DNA of 64,000 bases from Scatosoma sp045654025 (GTDB lineage: Bacteria > Bacillota > Clostridia > Christensenellales > Borkfalkiaceae). Made by a program: the position numbers and the translations under genes. The notes beneath the pieces were generated by a model. The model was not told the origin of the DNA. It did no database searches and saw nothing but the letters and a program-made list of their open reading frames with translations. This document shows, in pieces, positions 17,101 to 25,558 of this stretch (positions within the stretch are counted from its first letter, which is position 1; every line of letters starts with the position of its first letter). The DNA lies in contig JAZOMO010000044.1 of assembly GCA_045654025.1 (NCBI GenBank), positions 1 through 64,000 on the forward strand, in the 5' to 3' direction.

Positions 17101-18963
17101 ATTTGCAGCGGATGACCAACCCTTGAAGGTATAGCCAGTTTTGCTGGGATCGGTTGCAGGTCTTACCACCGTTTCACCGCGGAGCACTTCCACTGTGTCG
17201 CTCACCACGCCGTCCACCATGAAGGTAACCGTCTTCTCGTCACCGTCAAAGTCTGCCGTCAAGGTTAAGCTTTCAAAATCACAAGTGTATTCGGTGTTTG
17301 CATAATACGTCTTACCGTCACTGCCCGTGAAGTATTCAAAGTTGTGACCCGCCTTCGTAGGCGCTGCCAACGTGAACGTTCCACCATATACGATGGTAGG
17401 AAGCTCATAGCCGGTCTGCGCGCCGATGACCGTAACAACCGCCGTCTTCGCCGTATAGGTTACGGTGATTTCCGTATTCGCCGTAATCGCCGTGTTCAAA
17501 TCTGCAGACAAGGTGTAGGTGTAGCCGAATTTATTCAAGTTGGGCTCAACTACTTTGCTGCCATGCGAAACACCTTGCTCTGCAAGAACTTCGCCGGTTT
17601 TTGCATCCTTGAAGGTTACAGTGTAGTCGTTCAACGTATAGTTCGCAAAAATCGTAATGTTCTGCAAATACTCGTATTTACCGCTTGCGTTAAATACTTC
17701 ATCATCGTACGTGAAGTTCTGGAACGTGTAACCCGTAACGTTTTGAGGCGTCAAGGTATACGCGCAGTCATAGGCAACGTCCACAACCTTCTTTTCTACC
17801 CCTGCAACGTTGGATACAATCGTAATCTTATATTCGTTTGCCTTATAGGTTACAAGGACTTCGGTGTTAGCCGTAATAGCCCCGCTCAAATCGGACGACA
17901 AGGTATAGCTGTAACCTGTCTTCGTCAATTCCTTGGTAGGTTCGCTGACCGTCTTGCCGTGTTCTACGTTCTTCGTCGTAATCACTTCGCCGGTTGCCGC
18001 ATCCTTAAAGGTTACCGCGTAGGTCTTCGTTGCATATTTTGCCGTAACGCGAACGTTCTGCGCATGCGTATACTTGCCGCTTGCGGCAAAATCTTCACCG
18101 TTATATTCGTAACCAACAAAGGTATAGCCCGTCTTTGCAGCAGGCGTCAGCGCGTATTCCGCGTCATAGGTTACGGATACCGTTTCCGTCGTGGAATCCA
18201 CGTTGTTTGCGATGGTGATGGTATATTCGTTTGCCGTGTATTGCGCATACAAGTCTACGTTGCCTTTAACGGGCTTACTTGCATCGTAAACCGTTTCATC
18301 CGTTTGGTTTTCTTCCGTCGTATGCCATGCAACAAAGGTGTAGCCAGGGCGATTTACCTTGCTGGGCGTATACATCCCGTTGTATTCTACCGTTGCAACG
18401 GTGGGCTCCGTAGAGAAACCATCGTGGAGCGTGATTGCATACTTATTGATCGTATACGATGCAGTAACCACCGTATCCGTGTCGAAAGGAAGAACGCCAC
18501 TGGTAGGGAAGTCCTGCTTTTCGCCATCTTTGTCAATGTAGTAGTAACCCGTGAAGGTATAACCTTCTTTCTTCGCCTCAGGCAAGGTATACTGCCCACC
18601 AGGAACAATTGCCTGCATGGGAATCTTTTCCCCGCCGTCCGTATTGACAATGATGTAAACAACAGAAGGTTCAAATTTCGCATACAAAACAAGACCTTGG
18701 GTAATCTTGCCTTCCGCGTAAGGCTGCGTACAAGCCTCGTCCGTGTACCAACCGATAAACTTTTGCCCTTCCAACGTAGGATCCTTAGGCAAAGCAATCT
18801 GAGCGTTCAAGTCGTATTCTTGCACAACGTACTCGTCCGATCCGGTCATATACGAAACTTTAATCTTCGTAGACAACCCCGACGTGTCGCACCCAGTAAA
18901 GAGTTGGCACGTCATCACCGTTGCAAGCATCAAGCCCGCAATTCTCTTCATTACACTTTTCAT
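14134..18963 (-). CDS. Large InlB B-repeat (Listeria-Bacteroides repeat) surface lipoprotein with C-terminal beta-helix-like region
   Basis: 1609 residues. The N-terminus has a lipoprotein signal with lipobox LFTGC (Cys25), preceded by an AGGAGG site 5 bases before ATG 18963. From about residue 30 to 1060 there are many Flg_new/InlB B-type repeats of about 65-75 residues (F.GW or F.GY..., then a T.T..A.Y or F strand). The region after about 1230 has short strands with Asn/Gly turns and looks like a right-handed beta-helix. Repeats of this type are extracellular and usually involved in adhesion or matrix contacts, so the membrane outer face is the expected location. It is the last gene of an operon with an ABC exporter. 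A 59-bp identical duplication (16544/16961) shows recent repeat expansion. Confidence 0.9.
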   Translation of the reverse strand: MKSVMKRIAGLMLATVMTCQLFTGCDTSGLSTKIKVSYMTGSDEYVVQEYDLNAQIALPKDPTLEGQKFIGWYTDEACTQPYAEGKITQGLVLYAKFEPSVVYIIVNTDGGEKIPMQAIVPGGQYTLPEAKKEGYTFTGYYYIDKDGEKQDFPTSGVLPFDTDTVVTASYTINKYAITLHDGFSTEPTVATVEYNGMYTPSKVNRPGYTFVAWHTTEENQTDETVYDASKPVKGNVDLYAQYTANEYTITIANNVDSTTETVSVTYDAEYALTPAAKTGYTFVGYEYNGEDFAASGKYTHAQNVRVTAKYATKTYAVTFKDAATGEVITTKNVEHGKTVSEPTKELTKTGYSYTLSSDLSGAITANTEVLVTYKANEYKITIVSNVAGVEKKVVDVAYDCAYTLTPQNVTGYTFQNFTYDDEVFNASGKYEYLQNITIFANYTLNDYTVTFKDAKTGEVLAEQGVSHGSKVVEPNLNKFGYTYTLSADLNTAITANTEITVTYTAKTAVVTVIGAQTGYELPTIVYGGTFTLAAPTKAGHNFEYFTGSDGKTYYANTEYTCDFESLTLTADFDGDEKTVTFMVDGVVSDTVEVLRGETVVRPATDPSKTGYTFKGWSSAANEYAAYDFSKGVEANTTIYAYFEANKYIITVNLNGGTGTTSMTVTYGATYNLADLGTPTKPGYIFAGYKLGDEEFKSGTYEVAGNTEIVAQWKEDWKTVTFNVDGSEYVTEKVLNGEKVHKPNDPSKEGYTFKGWYSDQALTREYTFGAEVTANISLYAKFEANKYTITVNLNGGTGTTSMTVTYGAEYDLADLGTPTKKGYTFDGYNYQTTGIYNVAGNTEIVAQWKEDKKTVTFMANGAEFATAEVLNGYTVAAPTTVPQKTGYTFVGWKLGNSVWNFSTEVTTNITLTADFTANTYTLTIDNAGGVGATALQIEYGSAYNLTAPTKEGYEFVRYERNGAEFALNGEYDYAENITITAVWKKILTESTSWWDDQEKGVYVYLVGYKYTFSGTGLVIKEFISGDDSCVSISGDHNAVLETSAPCEFVVTVEKYDIEGNVTQSYERTMKVVDAVASFTTGGDYANAWVKKNRTNFDNQEKNDAMLVGRVDFRPDVKVEKLVDNKLVALTLAEANVDVEVRADGAVTTDYTMNGDSFTFGEALVGKTITVKLTPRYAVYDNQSATFEFKLNNGVNVYDNETFKAAYVNEAVSEINVLRNITLELSEDQIVTATGNETSKTYDGITWNYTVPAGTKAPINNLDGTGVYDRLKGDLTVNGNYFTADGSKILLVDNRIDGEAKFGSAKNGYILQDVQLSLFKFGDVNNTNCDDSLEMSNLYIIGNMGEAVNYGQNDGESYKINIGGNSFNMLTMSGAATGIQARHGNVSLDNVTIRRTVIGFLAYSVKGTRETVNPVGSSLHGDANSYHRTTFYVKDGIIEQNWANGMYVYGTCLVTLDSCVIGTSSGPAIHVDALPTASNVRVNSKLILKNGTTITNFLVGNETWFNAYDMTGLAGQMKSMVNDKVAGLGLTVLQKDANGTEKLNLAILVKEGGGDVVEWQQDPDGQPTVDVEGVNYLQIGGMEYVQFDTAEIPGMGSGKYYMQGYLGLYMK
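16544..17019. repeat. Recent in-frame duplication inside the InlB-repeat gene
   Basis: Positions 16544-16602 and 16961-17019 are identical over 59 bases at an offset of 417 bases (139 codons, two B-repeats). Neighbouring segments are also near-identical (for example 16396 and 16801 onward, offset 405), so the copies differ by a small in-frame length change. Confidence 0.85.
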
Positions 18964-18979
18964 AAGCGCCTCCTATTTA

Positions 18980-19417
18980 TCAGATTTCTGCATCACTATC
19001 CGTCTTCATCTTCGGGATTAAAGTGATGGTATCTGTCTTTTCACTGCCATCCATAACGCGGATGGTCATTACGATAGGGCTTTTTAGGTCGGGGGAAATA
19101 ACCAACTCCTCGCGCCCTTTATCATACCCTATATACGCCTCGCCATCGTCCGAAAACTCAACCTGCACGTCTTTATTTGTGGTGTTCTTTGCCACGATAT
19201 GCCACTGCAGCTTGTATCTCGTAGGCTTCGATGAATCTAACTCTATTATAATAGGAACGTCGTCCTCAATCTTCATTCCGTATTCATCGACGAAATAAAT
19301 CTCTTTACACAGCACGTCTCTTCTCGTTTCTTCGATGACCTTCCCGAAAAAACTAACCAGCAATATTGCCAAAATACATTCTAATAAAACAACTAATATA
19401 ACAACTTTCTTATTCAT
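18980..19417 (-). CDS. Small N-terminally anchored extracytoplasmic protein of unknown function
   Basis: 145 residues: one N-terminal hydrophobic helix (about 5-24), then a short Cys-containing linker and a domain of alternating strands ending in MKTDSDAEI. The size and layout suggest a small Ig-like or beta-sandwich domain on the outer face, but I do not recognise a family. It lies between the ABC permease (gap of 3 bases) and the InlB-repeat lipoprotein (gap of 16 bases), so it is likely a partner of one of them. Confidence 0.8.
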   Translation of the reverse strand: MNKKVVILVVLLECILAILLVSFFGKVIEETRRDVLCKEIYFVDEYGMKIEDDVPIIIELDSSKPTRYKLQWHIVAKNTTNKDVQVEFSDDGEAYIGYDKGREELVISPDLKSPIVMTIRVMDGSEKTDTITLIPKMKTDSDAEI

Positions 19418-19420
19418 AGC

Positions 19421-21073
19421 TTACCCCTGAATATCATTGAAATACGCCTTCAAATTGCTCTTGAATAAGTACAGTCTTGCCACTAAGAACCCAGATGCAA
19501 TCAACAACAAGCGAATCCAGCCGGATAAATATGCGTCTAACAAAAGAAGCAAAGAAAGTAAACCGATCAACGTCGCAACTAAGAAGCTGATACCGATGGC
19601 TTTCGCTATATTTCCGTTATCCGTTACCGCATCCCCCTTCGCCGCATACTCTGCGATTTTGGGCTTTCTAAGGTCAAGTTCAAAGCCCCATGCCGCTTGA
19701 CCAATACTGATGAATAGAATGCTGACACTCATCAAAACAACGTCCAGCATTTCAATTCTCAGGCCGATCGTCTGTTTCATAAAGACCATCATGCCCGCCG
19801 TTACTATAACCGACATCAAATTGATAATCGAAGTTACCGCAATCTTTGCCCACGCAATTACCGAAGTGTTGGAAGGCGCCGTTTTTAAAATGGCAAATTC
19901 ATTTCCTTCCATACTCAGCGCCGCCGCCGTGTTGGCATTGTGCGTGCCCAATAGGCTGAGCGTAATCATCAGGTTGAAGGCAATCGTCATGATATTCCCC
20001 AACGAGCTGGTGTTGATGACCGACATGATAAAGTTGAAGATGAACGAAATTACAGGAAATAAAAATACAACCGTAATAATCGACGTCATCGATTCAAACG
20101 AACGGAAATGGATTTTTAACTCCTTCTTAAAGAAGGTCATAAACAGATTGCTGTGTTTTGCATACTTTAAGCGGTGCTTTTTCGTACTGCTGTCTTCCGC
20201 CGTCGAGCTTGCCGCACGGAAGTAGAAAGGCATCGCCACCAAAAAGCAAAGCACACCAAACCCCGCAACCACCAAAATCATCAAAGGTAAATACCACACC
20301 GTGCCAAACAAAGTCTTGCCTATAAAATTATAGAACAACGCAAACTGATTGATGTTTTCAAACGTTTGGTTAACGCCGATAACAAATTCGTTGTATTGAC
20401 CACCGATGTCTATGGGAATGGGAATCGCCTTCAAAATGTTGTACACCCCGAAGAATCCCGCCACAATCAATGCCACCATCAGCACCGCGTAAACAAATAC
20501 GTGTGTTTGTAAGAAACGCTTTACGTAAATCGCGGGAATAGACAGCATTGCCCCGATGAATACGGGCAATAAGCACAACGCTATCCAAACGATGGGCAAC
20601 TGCAACCAGTACAAAATATTGACGTTCGCATTGATCCCGAAACCAATCAGTACGGGAAGTAAGAAATAAAGGCTCTTTTTCACTTCTTCCAATGCAAATA
20701 CAATAATTTTACTGAGGAATATTTCACTGTACCGACAAGGGAATGCCAGTAGCATGGTATTTTCCTTGCTGACAAACAGAACGAGTATCATTCCGCTTAG
20801 GCAAGAAATGATGCTTACCACCTGCATAATCAGCACCAGTGAAATCAACATTGACTCCGTCGGTATAAAGTTGAAGAAGGATTTCAACAACATGAATACA
20901 CCAAAGAAGATTGCGTTGGCAAGTAAGAAGAACAACGTTCTAATTGCAATCGAAATCACAAGCTTTTTCCTGTTGCCCGATTTCAATCCCCTCACCTGAT
21001 CGCCAATCTGCATCAGCGTCAAATATTTCACACGGTGCCATACCGTATTTTTTTGTATTTCTTTCGTGTTCAT
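19421..21073 (-). CDS. ABC transporter permease, ABC-2/exporter type
   Basis: 550 residues with about twelve hydrophobic segments in two halves separated by a basic cytoplasmic loop near residues 290-310 (STKKHRLKYAKHS). This is the layout of large single-chain exporter permeases of Firmicutes. It contains no ATPase motifs. The start follows the ABC ATPase gene by 6 bases. It is expected to pair with the C-terminal ATPase of the preceding gene and export an unidentified substrate; candidates are a lipid, a peptide or antimicrobial, or a surface component. The substrate cannot be inferred from sequence. Confidence 0.85.
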   Translation of the reverse strand: MNTKEIQKNTVWHRVKYLTLMQIGDQVRGLKSGNRKKLVISIAIRTLFFLLANAIFFGVFMLLKSFFNFIPTESMLISLVLIMQVVSIISCLSGMILVLFVSKENTMLLAFPCRYSEIFLSKIIVFALEEVKKSLYFLLPVLIGFGINANVNILYWLQLPIVWIALCLLPVFIGAMLSIPAIYVKRFLQTHVFVYAVLMVALIVAGFFGVYNILKAIPIPIDIGGQYNEFVIGVNQTFENINQFALFYNFIGKTLFGTVWYLPLMILVVAGFGVLCFLVAMPFYFRAASSTAEDSSTKKHRLKYAKHSNLFMTFFKKELKIHFRSFESMTSIITVVFLFPVISFIFNFIMSVINTSSLGNIMTIAFNLMITLSLLGTHNANTAAALSMEGNEFAILKTAPSNTSVIAWAKIAVTSIINLMSVIVTAGMMVFMKQTIGLRIEMLDVVLMSVSILFISIGQAAWGFELDLRKPKIAEYAAKGDAVTDNGNIAKAIGISFLVATLIGLLSLLLLLDAYLSGWIRLLLIASGFLVARLYLFKSNLKAYFNDIQG

Positions 21074-21079
21074 ATCTGT

Positions 21080-23335
21080 TTACACAGCCTCTTCGCTTGC
21101 CTGCGCCTCTTCGACAGGTTCCTCTTTCTTTTGCGCATACTGCAAGTACAGCTGTTCCAAAGAAAGACCTTCTGCTTTGATTTCCTCAATCGTGTTGACA
21201 CGACGAAGCTTACCGCCGCTGATGATTGCGATTTTATCGCAAATCTTTTCTACTACTTCGATAACGTGGCTGGAGAAGAATACGATGTTGCCCGCATTTG
21301 CATGCTCACGCATACATTCCTTAATTTGCCATGCGCTGGTAGGATCAAGACCGGTTAACGGCTCGTCCAATACCCATACCTTGGGGTTGTGAATCAACGC
21401 CGCGATAACCATCGTCTTTTGTTTCATACCATGAGAATAGCTCTTGATTTCGTTATCAATTGCATGCTCCAACTGGAACATTTTGACGAATTTATTGATG
21501 CGCGCTTCCTTATCTTCCTTGCTGACCATGTACAAGTCGGCAACGTAGTTGATATACTCTCTACCCGTCAATTTTTCGTACAAAGCGTGGTTGTCGGAAA
21601 CGTAGCCAAGACGAAGCTTTGCTTCCAACGGCTGACGCGCGATGTCGTAGCCTTCGATTTCAATGCTTCCTTCCGTAATCGACTGAATCCCTACAAGGCT
21701 CTTAATCGTCGTGGATTTACCCGCGCCGTTGTGACCGATAAACCCAAAGACTTCACCGTCGTGGATTTCCAAGCTCAAATCATCAACAGACTTTTTGGTG
21801 GAACCGGCATAGGTTTTGGAAAAGTTCTTTATTTTGACCATATTTACTCCTTCTGGATTTAACGGACTCCCCTGCGGTCTGCCGTCCAACTCTTTCAACA
21901 GATTTAACCTGTCTACTTTTTGCAACTTTTTACGATACGCTAATTCCCTGTGTGAGTCGGATACGCTAAAGAGCATCATATACGCCCCCCACATAACAAA
22001 AATCAGTACGATGAAAACGAGATAGATTACCGCAGTGTACAACGGATAACATTCCATTTCCGACCCAAACAAGGTAAACCGTACAATGAAATTGTATTTT
22101 AAAGGATAAGCAAACGAAAATTTATCGATGAAGAAGTCATCGTAAAGGAAGAAATAGTTTGCGCCATATTTCCCATCAAATCCGCCAAATTTCGAACCGT
22201 TGAGGTAGGTATTCAGCACCGCCGCACCAAGTATGTATAGCGTAAATACGATTAACGACTTGCTCATTGCCTTCAACTTTGGCCGTTCGAAGACGCCCGT
22301 GGCAACGCCAAGAAGAGGCAAGAAGAACGCATACAGATGGTCGTACCAATATACCATATTCTGCATCAACGACAGTTCGCCGGAAACCTCCGGAAGAATA
22401 ATCGCGCACAGCGCGCCAAGTACGTTAATAAAATAGGTGAAGTAATACAGGCTCTTTAATTTAAAGATGTACGCAAAGAACATCAAAATGATTGCCGTGT
22501 TACACAAGTGTAAGGGCAGAATTTGCGCACGCGTACGGAATAATTGCCATGCAAAGTATTGCACTACACCGGCGAAAGAAAGGGTTATCAATAGGAAATG
22601 CCTATCTTCCATACTCTTCTTTCTTTGCGAAATATAGATGCCTACGGGGATTATACACGCTGCATAAATCATCAATCTGTGCGTTACCGAGAACCCCTCT
22701 GCATCGCCCCCAATTTCCCCTAATATCAGCTGCGGGAAATAAATAGGCATAAACGCCATCGCGTACAATAATATCGAAAGCGCCGACTTTCCAAGTCGCT
22801 TTCCTATATTTTCAAAATCTTTAGCAACAATCGCTTCGATGAAAGACGCGCCGCAAATCATCGACATCAACACAACGTTGATTGCAAAAACAATCGTGCG
22901 CCAATGCGTCATATCCGCTACACCATGAATCGATACCGCAACCGGCTTTATCAAAATGATGTTTGCCAATAAGATGGGAAGACTCAAAAACGAGCGGAAA
23001 TCCTTAGCTTCCTGTTTAGGGAAGAAGGGCGAAATGATTGCAAACACCGTCAAAATCGTTGTTAACCAATCTAAAAGGCACATCCCCACGTAACCAAAAG
23101 GGGAAAAGAGCGTGCCTCCGCTCAAGCCGACCTGTTCGCTGATAATTTCTTTGCCGAATAAGTGCGGTATATACACCACGAACAATAAAAGCGCCAAGAC
23201 CTGCTTGATAAAATCAACAAGTCGAATCTGCCTTTTGAAAATTTTAATTTGTTTTTCTTTGCATGCTCTTCCAAGAAAGTAGGTGCCTACCGCGCCTCCT
23301 GCCGAGCATACGCCTAAAAGCAATGCGTATATCAT
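21080..23335 (-). CDS. YwaF/TMEM164-like membrane domain fused to an ABC transporter ATPase
   Basis: 751 codons in one frame. Residues 1 to about 470 hold many membrane helices with the YwaF/TMEM164-type marks LPLHLCN and WYDHLYAFFLPLLG. Residues 499-751 are a complete ABC ATPase: Walker A GHNGAGKST, signature YSHGMKQK, Walker B VWVLDEPLTGLDP and a switch His in SSHVIE. Such a fusion is unusual. A strong internal ribosome site (AAGGAG, 5 bases before in-frame ATG 21841) could also give a free 253-residue ATPase. The 23335 start has only a weak ribosome site. It is the first gene of the operon, followed by the permease, the anchored protein and the InlB-repeat lipoprotein. Confidence 0.85.
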   Translation of the reverse strand: MIYALLLGVCSAGGAVGTYFLGRACKEKQIKIFKRQIRLVDFIKQVLALLLFVVYIPHLFGKEIISEQVGLSGGTLFSPFGYVGMCLLDWLTTILTVFAIISPFFPKQEAKDFRSFLSLPILLANIILIKPVAVSIHGVADMTHWRTIVFAINVVLMSMICGASFIEAIVAKDFENIGKRLGKSALSILLYAMAFMPIYFPQLILGEIGGDAEGFSVTHRLMIYAACIIPVGIYISQRKKSMEDRHFLLITLSFAGVVQYFAWQLFRTRAQILPLHLCNTAIILMFFAYIFKLKSLYYFTYFINVLGALCAIILPEVSGELSLMQNMVYWYDHLYAFFLPLLGVATGVFERPKLKAMSKSLIVFTLYILGAAVLNTYLNGSKFGGFDGKYGANYFFLYDDFFIDKFSFAYPLKYNFIVRFTLFGSEMECYPLYTAVIYLVFIVLIFVMWGAYMMLFSVSDSHRELAYRKKLQKVDRLNLLKELDGRPQGSPLNPEGVNMVKIKNFSKTYAGSTKKSVDDLSLEIHDGEVFGFIGHNGAGKSTTIKSLVGIQSITEGSIEIEGYDIARQPLEAKLRLGYVSDNHALYEKLTGREYINYVADLYMVSKEDKEARINKFVKMFQLEHAIDNEIKSYSHGMKQKTMVIAALIHNPKVWVLDEPLTGLDPTSAWQIKECMREHANAGNIVFFSSHVIEVVEKICDKIAIISGGKLRRVNTIEEIKAEGLSLEQLYLQYAQKKEEPVEEAQASEEAV
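21839..21852 (-). promoter_or_regulatory. Internal ribosome binding site and ATG for a free ABC ATPase
   Basis: Read leftward: AGAAGGAG, five bases, then ATG at 21841, in frame with the 751-codon gene and exactly at the start of the ABC domain (MVKIKNF). This is a better start context than that of the full-length gene. Confidence 0.65.
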
Positions 23336-23479
23336 AATCTATAATTCCAAACACTCCGACGATGGTATTTACGTCTAACGCACCATGAGCACGTAACACT
23401 TTTTTTACCGTTTTATTATCTGTTTTACCGCTTAAAAATCCTAAGAACTCTTTCTCAAAGACTTTTTAAAACTATCGAT

Positions 23480-23508
23480 ATTATATAAAAGATTGACTTA
23501 GATGTCAA
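23480..23508 (-). promoter_or_regulatory. Sigma-A promoter of the ABC/InlB-repeat operon
   Basis: Minus-strand TTGACA (23503-23508) and TATAAT (23480-23485) are 17 bases apart. The start of transcription is predicted near 23473, leaving a leader of about 135 bases before ATG 23335. Confidence 0.9.
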
Positions 23509-23733
23509 GCGATTTTGTCGATTTTTGTCATATGCAATTTTTGTCATATATTTATATGATAAATAAATTAGGCATAAAACCCATATAAAAAAGCAGTAAA
23601 AACGTATATAAATATAAGGAATTTAACCCTTTGTAATCAGTACAGAAGTTAACAAAACCAACCAAGCTTTTACGAAAATTTTATGCGAAAGAACACCTTT
23701 TCCCTCGCATTTCGCCTAAAACAAGCAAAATAA
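23509..23733. other. AT-rich intergenic stretch with a direct repeat upstream of the ABC operon promoter
   Basis: No gene is seen. The 12-mer TTTTTGTCATAT occurs at 23522-23533 and 23538-23549, 16 bp apart, just upstream of the -35 box. The remainder is AT-rich sequence without other structure I can support. Confidence 0.55.
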
Positions 23734-23759
23734 AATCCCCCGCAAAAAACGGGGGGATT
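23734..23759 (-). terminator. Intrinsic terminator after the DUF1292 gene
   Basis: AATCCCCCG (23734-23742) faces CGGGGGGATT (23750-23759) around an A-rich loop. Leftward reading continues into a T-rich run. Confidence 0.85.
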
Positions 23760-23807
23760 ATTTATGTATTTTTTTGGTGGTGAGGTCGTTTCTCGCATGC
23801 GCCGCTT

Positions 23808-24068
23808 TTATTCTTTTTGAATCGCTTCTTCCGCGAAAGCATCCACCGCGCGGTCGATTTCTTCGTACTCTTCTTCCGTTTCCACCAAAGACAAAACGTT
23901 GTCTTCTGTGAACGAGTAGACGATGATTTGTTCTTCATCCGCTTCATTGTAGAAGATAGCGTAGTCTTTATTGAATCGCTCGCTATGGAAGGTGAACAAC
24001 ACCTTAAACGTTAGCTGTGTTCCGTCCTTTGCGGTAAACAATAAAATATTGTTTATTTTCTTTTCCAT
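23808..24068 (-). CDS. DUF1292 family protein (YrzB-like)
   Basis: 86 residues, acidic, opening with MEKKINNILLFTAKDG and containing the family's HSERFNKDYAIFYNEADEE block. This is the usual length of DUF1292 proteins, which are widespread in Firmicutes and of unknown function. It is the last gene of a five-gene leftward operon (DUF5685, J-domain-like, membrane protein, rlmD, this gene), 21 bases after rlmD, and is followed by a terminator. Confidence 0.85.
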   Translation of the reverse strand: MEKKINNILLFTAKDGTQLTFKVLFTFHSERFNKDYAIFYNEADEEQIIVYSFTEDNVLSLVETEEEYEEIDRAVDAFAEEAIQKE

Positions 24069-24089
24069 CTCTTTCTTCTCTCCGTTTTT

Positions 24090-25529
24090 TTAGTCCGCCT
24101 TGCGTGCAAGGCAAACCAAGGTTTCTACATGTTTCGTCTGAGGAAACATGTCATACGGTTGAATCTTTATCGGGGCGTAGTAGCCAGGCAGGGTTTCGCC
24201 GTCCGCCAAGCTCTCATACGCAGGGTTTTTAATCAGCGCCCCGTTCGAGCCCTCTTTCTCAATCAATCTGCCCGTCAAAATGCCCAAATCGCGCGCCAAA
24301 GTGGACGGGTTGCAGGAGATAATCGTCAATGACGGAATCCCGCTCTCCAGCAACGCTTTTAATACGCTGCGGTGAATCCCTGCCCTCGGCGGGTCGAGAA
24401 TTAAGCGTATCTTTTCATCGCGCTCTTTTTTCATTACGTCCGCAAGCTTTTCTTCTACATAGCCGCAGATATTCGTCATGTTTTCAAGTCCGTTCTTCGC
24501 CTTTAAGGAATCGGCGCAAGCCACCGCTTCCGGCTCTAATTCGATACCGTATACACGCTTTGCGCGCTTTGCCAGCATCGCCGTCAGTAAGCCACCGCCC
24601 GAATAGGCATCAATGACGACCTCGTCACCCGTTTCGATGACCGATTTGAGGGCAGCGTTGTACAGCTTTGAACGCACGTTTTCGTTGACCTGCAAAAAGG
24701 TCTGCGGTCCTGCCTCGTACAAAATTCCCTGCTCCACCGCCTCGTAAACGGGGCTACCATGTACGAGATGAAACTCTTTCCCAAAGATAACGTTGGTATC
24801 CTTGTCGTTCACGTTGACGTACAGCGAGAAGATGGGGAACAGCCCCGACAATTGTTCAATCAGGTACGGCAGGGCAGGCAGGTTTCTTTTTACGCATACC
24901 AACGTAAGTAAGAACTTTCCACCAATTTCCCTTGCCACGATATGGCGCAAAACGCCCGTTTTTCGTTCTTCGTCGTAACCCTTGACGCCCCACTCCGCAC
25001 AGTAGCGTTTGATGATAGCAATCAGCTTTTCCGCCCACTCTGGATGAATGGCGCATCTGTCCGTCGGCACGATGCGGTGCGACCGTTCGGCATAGAACCC
25101 GATGACGGTGTTTCCCTCTTTATCTACCCCTACGGGCAGTTGTAATTTGTTGCGGTATGCGTAGGGGCAATCACTCTTGATCGTGGGTTTTACTTCTACG
25201 TGCAAGCCCCCGATTTTGCGGAGGCAATCCTGCACGACGTTCTGCTTGAAATGCAGCTGCAGATTGTATTCCATATGCTGTAATTGACAGCCGCCACAAC
25301 GCGAAAAGACGTGACATTTTTCACGCACACGCTCCTCTGCAGGGGTCAAAATTTCTTCAATCTTCCCATACCCGATACCATCCTTGACCTTGAGCACACG
25401 AAAGCGCACCTTTTCCCCAGGTAAACAAGCAGGCACGAAAAAAGTAACCCCCTCGTGCCTGATAATTCCCTCTCCGTTCGACCCGATGGCGCTGGTCACG
25501 GCGGTAATAATCGTATTCTTTTCTATCAT
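24090..25529 (-). CDS. rlmD: 23S rRNA (uracil-C5)-methyltransferase RlmD-type
   Basis: 479 residues of the RlmD/RumA (TrmA-like) family, which methylates a 23S rRNA uridine using S-adenosylmethionine. An N-terminal TRAM domain is followed by the iron-sulfur cysteines CHVFSRCGGC (with an earlier Cys), a central domain, a SAM-binding loop DAYSGGG near residue 310, the DPPRAG motif, and the catalytic Cys in IISCNPSTLARDL. The ribosome site GGGGGAAG precedes ATG 25529. In Firmicutes one enzyme of this family may modify two sites; which sites cannot be told here. Confidence 0.92.
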   Translation of the reverse strand: MIEKNTIITAVTSAIGSNGEGIIRHEGVTFFVPACLPGEKVRFRVLKVKDGIGYGKIEEILTPAEERVREKCHVFSRCGGCQLQHMEYNLQLHFKQNVVQDCLRKIGGLHVEVKPTIKSDCPYAYRNKLQLPVGVDKEGNTVIGFYAERSHRIVPTDRCAIHPEWAEKLIAIIKRYCAEWGVKGYDEERKTGVLRHIVAREIGGKFLLTLVCVKRNLPALPYLIEQLSGLFPIFSLYVNVNDKDTNVIFGKEFHLVHGSPVYEAVEQGILYEAGPQTFLQVNENVRSKLYNAALKSVIETGDEVVIDAYSGGGLLTAMLAKRAKRVYGIELEPEAVACADSLKAKNGLENMTNICGYVEEKLADVMKKERDEKIRLILDPPRAGIHRSVLKALLESGIPSLTIISCNPSTLARDLGILTGRLIEKEGSNGALIKNPAYESLADGETLPGYYAPIKIQPYDMFPQTKHVETLVCLARKAD

Positions 25530-25558
25530 ACTTCTTCCCCCTTTTTAAGAGAGCTTTT

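Noticed and set aside
17344..19026. A 560-codon open frame on the plus strand across the InlB-repeat gene
   Set aside because: It mirrors the repetitive codon pattern of the lipoprotein gene, is Arg/Val-rich, has no ribosome site and no domain.
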